From: Turneriella sp.
Lineage (GTDB): Bacteria; Spirochaetota; Leptospiria; Turneriellales; Turneriellaceae
Reading direction: 5' to 3'
Length of the DNA: 64,000 bases
Assembly: GCA_019186965.1 (NCBI GenBank)
Contig: JABARV010000021.1
Span: forward strand, 49,076-113,075
The position numbers and the translations under genes are program-made. The notes under the pieces are model-generated. The model was not told the DNA's origin, ran no database searches, and saw nothing but the letters and a program-made list of their open reading frames with translations. Below are positions 1 through 8,884 of the stretch, piece after piece (the first letter of the stretch is position 1; each line of letters begins with the position of its first letter).

Positions 1-59
1 CGATTTACACGCACTCAAAAAAAACGCATTCTGTGCCGCGTTGTAACGCATTAAAAATC

Positions 60-1391
60 ATGCCAGAATTCCATATCGAAGGCGGCCATAAAATCGGCGG
101 CAGCATCACCCCACAAGGGAATAAAAACGAAGCATTGCCTGTACTGTGTGCTGCGCTCATGAATACGCACGAGGTCGTCATCCGCAACGTTCCACAGATT
201 GAAGACATTAAGCACTTACTCAAAATTATGGAAGCCGTTGGAGCGTCGATTACCACATTGGGCGATGGCCATTCGTATAAAATCCATACTCCAGAAATTC
301 GGCTGAGCGAACTTCCCACCGAACTCGCTGCGGGCATTCGCGGTTCGGTGACTCTCTTGGGTCCGCTATTAGCGCGTGCAAAAAAAGTTTTTTTACCGCG
401 CCCCGGAGGCGATAAAATTGGCCGCCGTCGTGTGGATACACACCTCCTTGCGCTCGCCGCGTTGGGTGCAAAGGTTCAGGTCTTCAACGACGGCTACATG
501 CTCGAAGCCGAAAAGCTCACCGGTGCGCCGATTCTTTTAGACGAAGCGTCGGTGACCGGCACCGAAAACGCGGTGATGGCCGCCGCCTGTGCGCACGGTG
601 TGACTCTCATTGAAAACGCTGCATCCGAACCACATGTGCAAGGACTATGCCGCTTTCTGGTCGCCCAAGGCGTGAAGATTGAAGGCATCGGCAGCAATAT
701 GCTGCGCATCCACGGTGTGGGTGGTTTTGAAAACTTGAAAGCCGCCGAGCATAAAATCGGCGCTGACTATTTAGAGATTGGTTCTTTTATCGCGATGGCG
801 GCGATGACCGGTGGCGATCTCATTGTGAACGATGTCAATCCCATCGATTTGCGCATGATTAAATTTGTGTTTGAACGCGTCGGTGTGCAGTGGCGTTACC
901 AAGAAAGTCCCAAAGCAGATGTACCCACTAATGCCTCGCGCATCGACTTGGTGATGAAATCGCCGTACGCGCTCAAAATCCAAACCGACGTGCATGGTGA
1001 AATTCCGAAAATCGACGACGCACCATGGCCGATGTTCCCCGCCGATTTAATTTCAATTATCCTCACCGTCGCCACGCAGTGCGCGGGCACCGTCCTCATC
1101 CACGAAAAACTTTTTGAAAGCAGATTGTACTTTACCGACAAGCTCATGGGTATGGGCGCGCAGATTGTTTTATGTGATCCACACCGCGCAGTCGTCATTG
1201 GGCCATCCAAACTTTACGGCAGCCGCATGACCTCGCCCGATATACGCGCAGGCATGGCGCTCGTCATCGCCGCGCTCGCCGCCGAGGGAAAATCGGTGAT
1301 TCAAAACATCACGCAGATTGACCGTGGCTATGAAAACATCGATGCACGACTACGCACGCTCGGTGCAAAAATTGAGCGGGTCGGCACTTAG
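60..1391 (+). CDS. murA: UDP-N-acetylglucosamine 1-carboxyvinyltransferase MurA, Cys-to-Asp active site
   Basis: First committed step of peptidoglycan synthesis: transfers enolpyruvate from PEP to UDP-GlcNAc in the cytoplasm. The 443-residue protein has the EPSP-synthase-like double fold, with the substrate Lys-Asn pair near residue 22 (GNKNEALP), and a family-typical length. The catalytic loop reads [12 protein letters not shown] around residue 118, so the usual Cys is Asp. In other bacteria this replacement leaves the enzyme active but insensitive to fosfomycin. The ATG at 60 is preferred because homologues begin at this point; an in-frame GTG lies at 33. Its last nine codons and stop lie in a 26-bp sequence repeated at 2973-2998 beyond the R-M genes. 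Confidence 0.95.
   Translation: MPEFHIEGGHKIGGSITPQGNKNEALPVLCAALMNTHEVVIRNVPQIEDIKHLLKIMEAVGASITTLGDGHSYKIHTPEIRLSELPTELAAGIRGSVTLLGPLLARAKKVFLPRPGGDKIGRRRVDTHLLALAALGAKVQVFNDGYMLEAEKLTGAPILLDEASVTGTENAVMAAACAHGVTLIENAASEPHVQGLCRFLVAQGVKIEGIGSNMLRIHGVGGFENLKAAEHKIGADYLEIGSFIAMAAMTGGDLIVNDVNPIDLRMIKFVFERVGVQWRYQESPKADVPTNASRIDLVMKSPYALKIQTDVHGEIPKIDDAPWPMFPADLISIILTVATQCAGTVLIHEKLFESRLYFTDKLMGMGAQIVLCDPHRAVVIGPSKLYGSRMTSPDIRAGMALVIAALAAEGKSVIQNITQIDRGYENIDARLRTLGAKIERVGT
1366..1391. repeat. 26-bp direct repeat, left copy (murA 3' end)
   Basis: Covers the last codons and TAG stop of murA. An identical 26-bp copy lies at 2973-2998. Together they bracket the methyltransferase and restriction genes, so the 1607 bp from 1392 to 2998 look like an insertion with a long target duplication. 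Confidence 0.9.
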
Positions 1392-1402
1392 AGGGAAATA
1401 GC

Positions 1403-2188
1403 TTGTACACTTGCCCCAACGACTTTATCAATAAAATTCTTTGTGGAGATTCCTTGTCTCTCATGAAGGAAATTCCAGATGCGAGTATTGATCTTGTCGT
1501 GACCTCGCCACCATACAATTTAAAGAATTCTACCGGTAATGGAATGAAAGATGGTAGAGGTGGTAAGTGGTCGAATGCGGCATTGATAAAAGGTTATAGC
1601 CACCACGACGACAATATGCCGCACGATGAATATGCAAAGTGGCAAAGAGATTGTTTGACAGAAATGTTTCGCGTTCTTAAAGAAGATGGTGCGATTTTCT
1701 ATAACCACAAGTGGCGGGTGCAAGCTGGACTTTTGCAAGATCGCCAAGACATTGTGCACGGATTCCCTATACGCCAGATTATTATATGGCGACGCAAAGG
1801 GGGCATCAACTTTAACCCTGGTTATTTTTTACCGACGTATGAAGTCATTTACTTAATCACAAAGCCAAAATTCAAATTAGCAGCCAAGGCAAATTCTTAT
1901 GGTGATGTCTGGGAATTCACACAAGAAATGAAAAATGAGCACCCAGCACCATTCCCAGAAGCGTTGATTGATAGAATTATCTCCAGTACAAACGCACAGC
2001 TCATTTTAGATCCATTCATGGGAAGTGGCACCACAGCTGTCGTGGCCAAAAAATTAGGCCGTAGTTATATCGGCATTGAAATCTCTCCCGGCTATTGTGC
2101 ACTAGCAGAAAAACGAATCAAACAAACTCAAGGTAGTTTTCGGTATAATGATTTCAATGAACCTACTCTTTTTTCGGGCCAGTTGTGA
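1403..2188 (+). CDS. type II DNA methyltransferase, beta class (probably N4-cytosine)
   Basis: Modification half of a restriction-modification pair; methylates DNA with S-adenosylmethionine. The catalytic motif TSPPYN is near residue 34 and the AdoMet-binding motif LDPFMGSGTT near residue 200, an order typical of beta-class amino-methyltransferases. SPPY is most often found in N4-cytosine enzymes but occurs in some adenine enzymes. The TTG start at 1403 has GAGG at 1391-1394 as ribosome site, at the junction with the murA repeat. The stop overlaps the GTG of the endonuclease by 4 bp. By eye the gene is more AT-rich than murA, consistent with recent arrival. Confidence 0.9.
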   Translation: MYTCPNDFINKILCGDSLSLMKEIPDASIDLVVTSPPYNLKNSTGNGMKDGRGGKWSNAALIKGYSHHDDNMPHDEYAKWQRDCLTEMFRVLKEDGAIFYNHKWRVQAGLLQDRQDIVHGFPIRQIIIWRRKGGINFNPGYFLPTYEVIYLITKPKFKLAAKANSYGDVWEFTQEMKNEHPAPFPEALIDRIISSTNAQLILDPFMGSGTTAVVAKKLGRSYIGIEISPGYCALAEKRIKQTQGSFRYNDFNEPTLFSGQL

Positions 2189-2970
2189 AACTCTACTCCA
2201 AAAAATCTTTAATACAAAAATTAAAAGAAATTCGAAAGCAAGGTTGGTTTCCTAATGCCAGAAGTGGAAATCATGGCGGGATTGGTAATACGCTTGAAGA
2301 TTTGCTCGGTATTGAAGAGAACAATTTGCCGATACCGAATGCTGCGGAATGGGAATTAAAAACTCAAAGGCTAAACACAACTTCATTAACAACATTATTC
2401 CACACTGAGCCTTCTCCTCGTGCAATCAAATTTGTTCCGCAAGTTCTGCTCCCTAAATATGGCTGGAGCCATAAAGAAGCTGGAAAGAAATACCCTGATA
2501 GCGAAATGAGTTTTAGACAAACCATCCACGGTCTTTCAGCAAGCGATAGAGGTTTTTTAGTCAAAATTGATCGGAAGACTGAAAAAGTGCTTATTTCTTT
2601 TGACGCTTCCAGAGTGGATGCTAAACACAGTAAATGGCTTAAATTAGTAGAAAAACGTATTGGTTTAGGCGAGCTTAATCCAATGCCTTATTGGGGGTTT
2701 GATGACCTTGCGAATAAAGCTGGAACAAAACTTCTCAACTGCTTTTATGTGCAAGCAGAAGTGAAAAAAGAAAACGATAAAGAGTTCTATAAGTACTCAA
2801 AAATTATGATGTTACAAAAATTTAATTTTGATGGCTTTTTAGAACAAATTGAAAAAGGCTATATTTTGATAGACTTTGATGCACGAACGGGACACAACCA
2901 CGGCACAAAATTTAGAATGAGGCAAAATTGCTTGCCGCGGCTCTATCAAAAAACAACAGTTGTTATTTAA
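2185..2970 (+). CDS. type II restriction endonuclease, MvaI/BcnI-like
   Basis: Restriction partner of the upstream methyltransferase. The 261-residue protein has the N-terminal pattern of the MvaI/BcnI family: GNTLEDLLGIEEN near residues 34-46 and ELK at 57-59, the Glu-x-Lys of a PD-(D/E)xK nuclease core. Family members cut CC-centre-GG sites (CCWGG, CCSGG), so a related site is likely but is inferred only. The residue after the Pro at 51 is Asn where an acidic residue might be expected; I cannot tell whether this affects activity. GTG start, overlapping the methyltransferase stop by 4 bp, implies coupled translation. The stop lies 2 bp before the right 26-bp repeat. Confidence 0.85.
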   Translation: MKLYSKKSLIQKLKEIRKQGWFPNARSGNHGGIGNTLEDLLGIEENNLPIPNAAEWELKTQRLNTTSLTTLFHTEPSPRAIKFVPQVLLPKYGWSHKEAGKKYPDSEMSFRQTIHGLSASDRGFLVKIDRKTEKVLISFDASRVDAKHSKWLKLVEKRIGLGELNPMPYWGFDDLANKAGTKLLNCFYVQAEVKKENDKEFYKYSKIMMLQKFNFDGFLEQIEKGYILIDFDARTGHNHGTKFRMRQNCLPRLYQKTTVVI

Positions 2971-2972
2971 TA

Positions 2973-2998
2973 CAAAAATTGAGCGGGTCGGCACTTAG
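2973..2998. repeat. 26-bp direct repeat, right copy
   Basis: Identical to 1366-1391. It holds a second murA end and TAG (2996-2998) and also the stop codon of the minus-strand lipoprotein (complement of 2995-2997). The original state was probably murA and the lipoprotein gene converging with overlapping stops. Confidence 0.9.
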
Positions 2999-3660
2999 GG
3001 GGTAGGCACAGCAAAACAATAGATGGCTCTTGTTGCGCCACCCGAACAGGATGTATTTCCCGAATTTGTCCAATTACTATCCATTTTACTCTTGTCGCCT
3101 TGGGTACCATAAGCTGAGCCCGAAGGAGAAGTTTTCCAATCCTCGCATGTGTTTCCAGAGGATAAAGTACCGTCAGCTTGAGTACCTGTCCAAGTTGTTC
3201 CTGTTGCAGAATTACCATTTTCGTCGTATGAAATCGGGTTTTGTAGGTTGCCAGAAAACAATTCGGTTGAGTTATTGGCGATAGGTTCATTATCTCTGCG
3301 ATACCACGGAGTGCCCCATGTTGCCGTGCATCCCGTACCCGTTTGGCCAAATAAACGGCATTTCATTTCGTTACTACTATCGCTCAACCAAGCAATGTAG
3401 GGGCCTTGAAGCCCTGCATTTTGCGCTAAAGCGTTACAAACACAATCCGCTCTTGCCATACCAGAGCCAGAACAAGGGCCAGCAGTAAAACCTGTCATGT
3501 CACTTATACTTGTTTGGCTAGTGACAAAAGCATAGAGCTTTCTTTCCAACTTATCGCCATGTTCACCACCCGGATTTTCCAGTGCGTCCAAAATACCGTT
3601 GTTGTGGCATGCAAAAAGAAAAACGGGCGATAAAAGTAGGGCAAGTATGTGTGCTTTCAT
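2995..3660 (-). CDS. DUF1554-type lipoprotein
   Basis: 221 residues with an N-terminal hydrophobic stretch ending in the lipobox FLFAC (Cys near residue 18), so probably a lipoprotein. The body has the pattern of DUF1554 proteins, a family known mainly from Leptospira: an ADxxC motif, a YIAWLSDS stretch, many Gly/Ser/Thr/Asn residues and conserved Trp and Cys (for example CEDW and YCFA). Function is unknown; a C-type-lectin-like surface fold is possible. The stop lies inside the right 26-bp repeat. No Shine-Dalgarno sequence is seen; a TCGACA hexamer lies 35 bp before the ATG. Confidence 0.75.
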   Translation of the reverse strand: MKAHILALLLSPVFLFACHNNGILDALENPGGEHGDKLERKLYAFVTSQTSISDMTGFTAGPCSGSGMARADCVCNALAQNAGLQGPYIAWLSDSSNEMKCRLFGQTGTGCTATWGTPWYRRDNEPIANNSTELFSGNLQNPISYDENGNSATGTTWTGTQADGTLSSGNTCEDWKTSPSGSAYGTQGDKSKMDSNWTNSGNTSCSGGATRAIYCFAVPTP

Positions 3661-3747
3661 ACAGTTGTTAGACGAAAAAGGATTCGATTTGTCGACTATA
3701 AATACAAAAATTAAATTCTGGTAAACCGAGCGGTCTTTAGAGTTGTG

Positions 3748-4173
3748 CTACGGCCTTAGTGGTGTGAAGAAACTGCAGCTGACACGCCTAAAAGCCAGCA
3801 TTTCCTCAAATTTTACCCTCATTTTTGACCACTCCAGCACTTTTGGGGAATAGTTACCCCCCACAACGAAACCGGCGTTTTTTTGCGACTTTTTTTCCCA
3901 AAATTTAATGAGGTAAAAAATGAGGAAAGACACACTCACACGCATACCCGCCGCGACGGTGTGCAGCGAATCGTACTCATGCGGCGTAAACCTCACTTTC
4001 ACAATCGCACACTTTCCGTTACTGCGATTGTAAAGACGCTTCACCCCGCGCCGAAATTCGGCCTTGCGCACGGCAAACCGCAAAAAACGCGTGTGCATCT
4101 GCATAATTTCCCAACGGTTTTTTGACCAAGTGGAAATAGTATTTAATGGTAGACTGATTGATGTTTTTAACAT
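3748..4173 (-). CDS. small DUF1564-like protein
   Basis: 141 residues from the ATG at 4173, chosen because GAGGCACC precedes it. A basic N-terminal half with Arg/Tyr-rich LYNRSNGK is followed by VRFTPHEYDSLHTVAAGMRV and a hydrophobic FLIFYLI segment. This order (short basic segment, FRPxxxDW-like strand, helix, LLxxL helix) resembles DUF1564 proteins, a multicopy Leptospira family of unknown function, perhaps small DNA-binding proteins. The match is by eye and distant. One of the local GGGG-AGTTA-CCCC palindromes (3845-3862) lies inside the frame, which could mean that the C-terminal part is read-through of repeat DNA. Confidence 0.5.
   Translation of the reverse strand: MLKTSISLPLNTISTWSKNRWEIMQMHTRFLRFAVRKAEFRRGVKRLYNRSNGKCAIVKVRFTPHEYDSLHTVAAGMRVSVSFLIFYLIKFWEKKSQKNAGFVVGGNYSPKVLEWSKMRVKFEEMLAFRRVSCSFFTPLRP
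3845..3862. repeat. GGGG(A)ATAGTTACCCCCC palindrome, copy 1
   Basis: With its left flank (ACTTTT) it matches 4352-4373 at 22 of 23 positions. Same family as the palindromes in the 66-bp repeats at 4275 and 14511. Confidence 0.75.
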
Positions 4174-4274
4174 GGTGCCTCTATAGATTAAATACCAGAA
4201 AAGGCTCAAATTTTCTCACTTTTGAGAAAAAAATGCAGTTTTTTCAAAAAATCGTGATTTTTTTACTTAAATCG

Positions 4275-4340
4275 CTCGTAGGGATAGTTATCCCTTCATG
4301 TGACATAATAAGGGGTAGTTACCCCCTAATGTGACATAAT
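4275..4340 (+). repeat. 66-bp dispersed repeat, copy A
   Basis: Matches the reverse complement of 14511-14576 at 60 of 66 positions. It consists of two tandem 30-bp units, each a short palindrome (GGGATAGTTATCCC, then GGGGTAGTTACCCC) followed by ATGTGACATAAT. The two palindromes differ by an A:T to G:C exchange on both arms, so pairing is kept. Confidence 0.85.
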
Positions 4341-4357
4341 CCAAACTCGCGACTTTT

Positions 4358-4373
4358 GGGGATAGTTACCCCC
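4358..4373. repeat. GGGGATAGTTACCCCC palindrome
   Basis: Third palindrome of the same family in this spacer, 17 bp after the 66-bp repeat; its ACTTTT flank is shared with the copy at 3845. Confidence 0.75.
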
Positions 4374-4496
4374 AGCAGCGTGTGCGGTAAAAAATTGCCG
4401 GGTTGCTAAAGGTGCTGCTATCAGTATTATTATATACTATGCTCCTTGGTATAAAGTAAGAAGATAAATTTTTCTAGTTGTACTTTTGTTATCGTG

Positions 4497-6533
4497 ATGC
4501 TCAATGCCCGCACTATGCGCATTTCTACGCTCAGATTTCTTCCACTATTCCTTTTTTTAGTTGCTAGTATTCATGCTGGCGCACCGGAAATCATCCGCTT
4601 TAATTTTACGCCCACAGAGACGAAAATGTTGCCGGGCAACTCGGGCGAGAAAAATAAAGGCTATGGGTGTGATGGTGTTCTCAAGGACGAAGACCAAATC
4701 GGTGATTTTGCTATTGCTTCAGATTTTTATCAGAACGCGTGTTACCACGATGAAAATTATAGTAATAAAAATTACACGGTGGAACTGGGGAGTGTGACAT
4801 CCACCGATGGCTCGCAAACATTCAACGCGGTACGGGTGCATCCTCCTGCGTCCAACGCAGCGCAATTCCTTGCTTCAAAACATTTAGGGTTTGTGAGAGC
4901 CAAAGAGATGATGGGAGTCTATGAGTTGGACGGCGGATTGCTCTCGAAAGCATTTGAGACATCCAAAAAAGGCGGATTGACCGGCGGATTTTTGCGAATC
5001 GAAAATTTCTATTTGAGTAATTTAGATCGCCCCCGCGTGTATGTGTTTATACCGCTTTCAGCCAAGTTTAGCCCGTACTCGCCAATGGGCGGCGGCGTTG
5101 AAGCGGCACGCTTTTTTAACGACGGTAATTTTGTTTTAGAGAAATACCGCATACCGGTGAAGGGTAATGTATTTAACGGCAACCGCGATTTTAATAACGG
5201 CCCTGGGAGTTATGGCGGTGTGTACGGCCACAACCGCACCTATTTTATGAGTCCGCAACCGGATGGTATTGCAGTTGTTTGGCAAGACCAAAAGAGCGAT
5301 GAAGTTTTTGCCACTTTTATCAAAAATAATTTTACTGCGCACCGGCAAGTGAAGTTAGCGCACGAAAGAAACTTTTTGCTCGCTGCAGCCGCTGTCGATG
5401 ACAAGGGTAATGTTTATCACCTCATGATCGAACGCAGCCGCGATGCCAGCACGTTTGCAACACGCCGCGCCACCGCGTTCAAGGCGAATGCGCAAGGCAG
5501 GGCGAATAAACGCATGACACTGAGCGGCAGTCAAAGCGGGCTCAACATCGCCGAGTTTAACCCCGACAAAAGCTGCTCGATGGCATACAGCAACGGCAAA
5601 TTGGGTATTTTGATTAGCCGCCAAATGCACCGCTCAGCCGACGGGTTAAACCACCAGGGTGCGATTGCATTCGTGCTTGATGCCGAGACACTCCGCCTCG
5701 ACAAAAATTTAGGCCAAACATCAGGCCATTCGTTTGGTAACGCCATCACCGTCGATAGCGACGGCAATTTTCTCGCTGTGGATTTAGGCGATAACTATCC
5801 CCGTGGAGTTAATTTGCATCGGTTTAATGCAACAGAAAAAGTCAGCCGTCTTTTTTTTAGTGTAAAGACGCAGCACGGCACCGACGCACGCTCTAATGCC
5901 GGCAAAGGATACCCCGTATATAAAGAGATAAGCGGTGGCGGCAAAACGTATTACCAATGGTCGAACGACACCAACACGTACTCCGAAATTGGTGGCGTCG
6001 ACGAAATGCAAAACGGCATCGCGCTGGTTTTCGCCGCCGAGCCCAATTCTTCGGGATACGCGCTCGATAATTCGCGCGTCGGCGCCATTTTGAACGATGC
6101 GCGTAATGTGGGATTTATTTTTGTAAAAAAGAATTTCATCGAGGCGGATGCAGTGCTCTCCAAAGGTATCAATGAAAAAGGCGGATTCTATACTTTCGGA
6201 GGAACGTTTTCTCCGCAAGAAAATAAAGGCGTCGTGTGGCTGACAGGGTACCGCGACGTGGAAAACCAAAATGCCACACGAGTTAAAACCGCCCGCTTAG
6301 ACGGCAATCGACTGCTTGTGTTGCATGAAATTTGGAACCGCCGTGGCTATGCTTCGACGGTGTTATCGATACTGCAAACAGATAAAGCTAAGCTCGAAAA
6401 AAATATCAATATCGGTGCGCTGATGCCCTTGGGTTGGCGCGATGATTTAATCGTGAAAGACGGGTTTGTGTACGCCGTCACCGGCAACGGTGTGGATAAT
6501 AAACTCGAAATTATCCAAATCGAAGTGAAGTAA
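4497..6533 (+). CDS. secreted protein of unknown function
   Basis: About 678 residues. A Met at 4518 begins a clear signal peptide (MRISTLRF then a Leu/Phe-rich core ending SIHA), so the mature protein is exported. The rest is a beta-rich soluble sequence with many Gly/Asn/Asp turns and no transmembrane segment. Several stretches read like propeller blades (GNFLAVDLGDN, GNVYHLMIERS, DGFVYAVTGNG), but I could not define a regular repeat, so a beta-propeller is only a possibility. ATG at 4497 and GTG at 4494 are alternative starts; no Shine-Dalgarno sequence is seen. No family recognised. Confidence 0.75.
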   Translation: MLNARTMRISTLRFLPLFLFLVASIHAGAPEIIRFNFTPTETKMLPGNSGEKNKGYGCDGVLKDEDQIGDFAIASDFYQNACYHDENYSNKNYTVELGSVTSTDGSQTFNAVRVHPPASNAAQFLASKHLGFVRAKEMMGVYELDGGLLSKAFETSKKGGLTGGFLRIENFYLSNLDRPRVYVFIPLSAKFSPYSPMGGGVEAARFFNDGNFVLEKYRIPVKGNVFNGNRDFNNGPGSYGGVYGHNRTYFMSPQPDGIAVVWQDQKSDEVFATFIKNNFTAHRQVKLAHERNFLLAAAAVDDKGNVYHLMIERSRDASTFATRRATAFKANAQGRANKRMTLSGSQSGLNIAEFNPDKSCSMAYSNGKLGILISRQMHRSADGLNHQGAIAFVLDAETLRLDKNLGQTSGHSFGNAITVDSDGNFLAVDLGDNYPRGVNLHRFNATEKVSRLFFSVKTQHGTDARSNAGKGYPVYKEISGGGKTYYQWSNDTNTYSEIGGVDEMQNGIALVFAAEPNSSGYALDNSRVGAILNDARNVGFIFVKKNFIEADAVLSKGINEKGGFYTFGGTFSPQENKGVVWLTGYRDVENQNATRVKTARLDGNRLLVLHEIWNRRGYASTVLSILQTDKAKLEKNINIGALMPLGWRDDLIVKDGFVYAVTGNGVDNKLEIIQIEVK

Positions 6534-6607
6534 TTGCCATTGGCGATTCGAATATAAGCCGCGGATTATTTTTTACTTGTCCCGCTATCGAAGGCTTTTT
6601 CTGTTTT

Positions 6608-8221
6608 ATGTTCGACTACATCATCATTGGTGGTGGCTCTGCGGGTTGCCTTCTTGCCAATCGTCTTTCAGAAAATCCCAACTACAAAGTTTGCCTCATT
6701 GAAGCAGGTCCTCCCGACAAATCGCATTTCATCCACAACTGCAATCCCGTCAACATGCTTTACCTCATGAAGAGCAAAATTTACAACTGGGGTTACTACG
6801 CCGAAGGGAACAATAAAACAGGCAAGCGGCGTTTCTTTTGGCCGCGCGGACGGACGCTCGGTGGATCGAGCGCGGTCAACGCGATGATTTATTCACGTGG
6901 CCACAAGTCGGATTTCGATACGTGGGCAAAACTCGGCTGCAAGGGATGGGACTTCAAATCGGTGCTGCCTTATTTCAAGAAATCAGAACGCCAACAGCGC
7001 GGTGCGGATAAATACCACGGCGTAACCGGCACTATGGATGTTGTCGATACGACGCACCATTTTCCGGTGAGTGAAGCTTTCATTAAAGCGTGCGTAGAAG
7101 CAGGCATCCCTCGTAACCCCGACATCAACGGTGAAAATTATGAGGGTGTTGATTTTTTTCAAATTACCCAAACTCCGGAAGGTCGACGCGCTCACGCATC
7201 GGTGACGTTTTTAGATCCAGTGTGCGATCGAAAAAATTTAACGATTATCACCGACGCTCACGTTAAACGGATTTTGTTCGACAAGAAAAAAACGGCAACC
7301 GGTGTCGAGTATTTCGATTTAAAAAAGAAGCGTAAACTTGTAACGCTTGAGGCCGCCAAAGAAATTATTTTGAGCGCTGGCATCATCGGTTCGCCACAAA
7401 TTTTGAAACTCTCGGGTGTGGGTCCTGCCGTCGAACTCAAAAAATTTGGTATCGACGTGGTGCAAGACTTGCCCGGCGTCGGTGAGAATCTGCAAGACCA
7501 CCCCGACGTGATTTTACGCATGCGCGATAAATCGGGCACGTCGCTCACAACATTCCCATGGCCGTACATGGTAAGTTTCATGTCGAGATTTTATCGCAAG
7601 AATAAAAAACCTTTTGTTTTCACCATCACCGACTCAGGGGGATTTATTAAATCCGACCCCAAAGTGAAAGTGCCCGATTTACAGCTCCAATTCGCCGCTG
7701 TGCGGATGCGTCCCCACGGGAACGGACTTTTCACACCCAACAAAGCAGGTTTTGTGTTGCACGTCTGCCACATGCGCCCCAATAGTCGAGGCCGCGTACT
7801 CCTCCAGAGTAAAGATCCGTTTGACGCACCGCGCATCGAAGCCAATTATTTTGACGACGAGATGGAGCTCAACGCGCTTGTCAAAGGTGTAAAAATTGCG
7901 CGGAAAATTTTAAGCCAAAAAGCAATGGAACCTTTTTTCAAAGCCGAAGAAGTTCCCGGCCCCAAAGTTCAAACCGACGCGGAGATACGCCAGTTTATCC
8001 TCGACAAAGCAGAGACGGTGTACCACACTGCTGGTTCGTGCAAAATGGGCGTCGATAAAATGGCGGTCGTCGATCCTTCGCTCAAAGTGCGTGGTGTCAA
8101 AAATCTACGCGTCATCGACGCGTCGATTATGCCGACGATCACCGGCAGCAACATCCATGCACCGACGGTGATGATTGCAGAAAAAGGCGCGGATATGGTT
8201 TTGAAAAAAAATAAAATTTAG
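6608..8221 (+). CDS. GMC-family FAD-dependent oxidoreductase (choline/alcohol dehydrogenase-like)
   Basis: Oxidises an alcohol to aldehyde with FAD; substrate unknown. The 537 residues begin with the FAD-binding DYIIIGGGSAGCLLA. GGSSAVNAMIYSRG follows around residue 90, and the C-terminal half holds YHTAGSCKMG and the GSNIHAPTVMIAEKGAD signature carrying the catalytic His and its partner. Length and motifs fit the BetA/AlkJ branch. No betaine aldehyde dehydrogenase or transporter lies next to it, so choline is not supported as substrate. A TTTACT hexamer lies 36 bp before the ATG and no Shine-Dalgarno sequence is seen. Confidence 0.9.
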   Translation: MFDYIIIGGGSAGCLLANRLSENPNYKVCLIEAGPPDKSHFIHNCNPVNMLYLMKSKIYNWGYYAEGNNKTGKRRFFWPRGRTLGGSSAVNAMIYSRGHKSDFDTWAKLGCKGWDFKSVLPYFKKSERQQRGADKYHGVTGTMDVVDTTHHFPVSEAFIKACVEAGIPRNPDINGENYEGVDFFQITQTPEGRRAHASVTFLDPVCDRKNLTIITDAHVKRILFDKKKTATGVEYFDLKKKRKLVTLEAAKEIILSAGIIGSPQILKLSGVGPAVELKKFGIDVVQDLPGVGENLQDHPDVILRMRDKSGTSLTTFPWPYMVSFMSRFYRKNKKPFVFTITDSGGFIKSDPKVKVPDLQLQFAAVRMRPHGNGLFTPNKAGFVLHVCHMRPNSRGRVLLQSKDPFDAPRIEANYFDDEMELNALVKGVKIARKILSQKAMEPFFKAEEVPGPKVQTDAEIRQFILDKAETVYHTAGSCKMGVDKMAVVDPSLKVRGVKNLRVIDASIMPTITGSNIHAPTVMIAEKGADMVLKKNKI

Positions 8222-8246
8222 GCAGTTCTTTTGGGCACAGCAAAAA

Positions 8247-8855
8247 TTATTTTCTTTGCAAAAGAATGTGGTTGTTTTGTGTTTCTTTCAAAATATACTT
8301 ACCGCCCATCCACGCTGTGAGCCAATTTTTCTGCGCTCGCCATTCTTCTTGCGCTTTTTTATACCGGCGCAACGCCACCACTTCGCGGTTATAGCTGCCC
8401 GAAAGATCGTCTAAAATTCGTTGGCTGGGCACGTCGTTCGCAATCGTCAGCTTGGTGATAATTTTCTCAAGGGGGATTTTCTCTATGTCGATTTGGTATT
8501 GTTGTTCCAACACAATTTTATTTCTCTGTAAAATATCGGTCGTGCGTTGGCGCTGCAGCATCACTTCGTTGTATGCATTTGCTAAATCATTCAGTACACC
8601 ACGTGCATTGATGAAACTAATCAAGAAATAAACGAGAAAGACAAACGCCGCACCGCCTGCGATGAGTGTCTTTGGATATTTCTTGAAAATGTTGCCTTCA
8701 AAGAAGGGAGTTTTGGCATCGACTAAATACGTTTGTACAGCCGAGGCTAGTTGCTCTGATCCACAGTGTTTGCACTTGTACTTCCCCGACATTAAGAGTT
8801 CAAACTCGGTGCCGCCGCAGTTTGCGCAGCGGGTCATTTGCTTTTCGCTATCCAT
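8247..8855 (-). CDS. zinc-ribbon membrane protein of unknown function
   Basis: 202 residues. The N-terminus carries a CxxC-x17-CxxC zinc ribbon (RCANCGG to CKHCGS, residues 9-32). One transmembrane helix follows near residues 70-85 (TLIAGGAAFVFLVYFLISF), then a charged helical segment, probably coiled coil. It resembles the family of small cytoplasmic ribbon plus single helix proteins but no named family is recognised. It lies 29 bp downstream of the TPM-domain gene on the same strand, which also has zinc ribbons, so the two may act together. Confidence 0.65.
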   Translation of the reverse strand: MDSEKQMTRCANCGGTEFELLMSGKYKCKHCGSEQLASAVQTYLVDAKTPFFEGNIFKKYPKTLIAGGAAFVFLVYFLISFINARGVLNDLANAYNEVMLQRQRTTDILQRNKIVLEQQYQIDIEKIPLEKIITKLTIANDVPSQRILDDLSGSYNREVVALRRYKKAQEEWRAQKNWLTAWMGGKYILKETQNNHILLQRK

Positions 8856-8884
8856 TTTATTTCTTTAAGTTTATCCGGTGCAAT

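Larger units (their letters stand above)
4174..4496. other. intergenic spacer rich in palindromes
   Basis: No coding region seen. The left part is very AT-rich (long A and T runs at 4228-4266). It then holds a 66-bp repeat (4275-4340) and a further palindrome (4358-4373). The last 60 bp contain TATACT-like sequence near 4434, a possible promoter for the next gene. Confidence 0.6.

Noticed and set aside
1392..2972. The R-M unit as part of a phage or integrative element
   Set aside because: No integrase, phage or transfer gene lies between the repeats.
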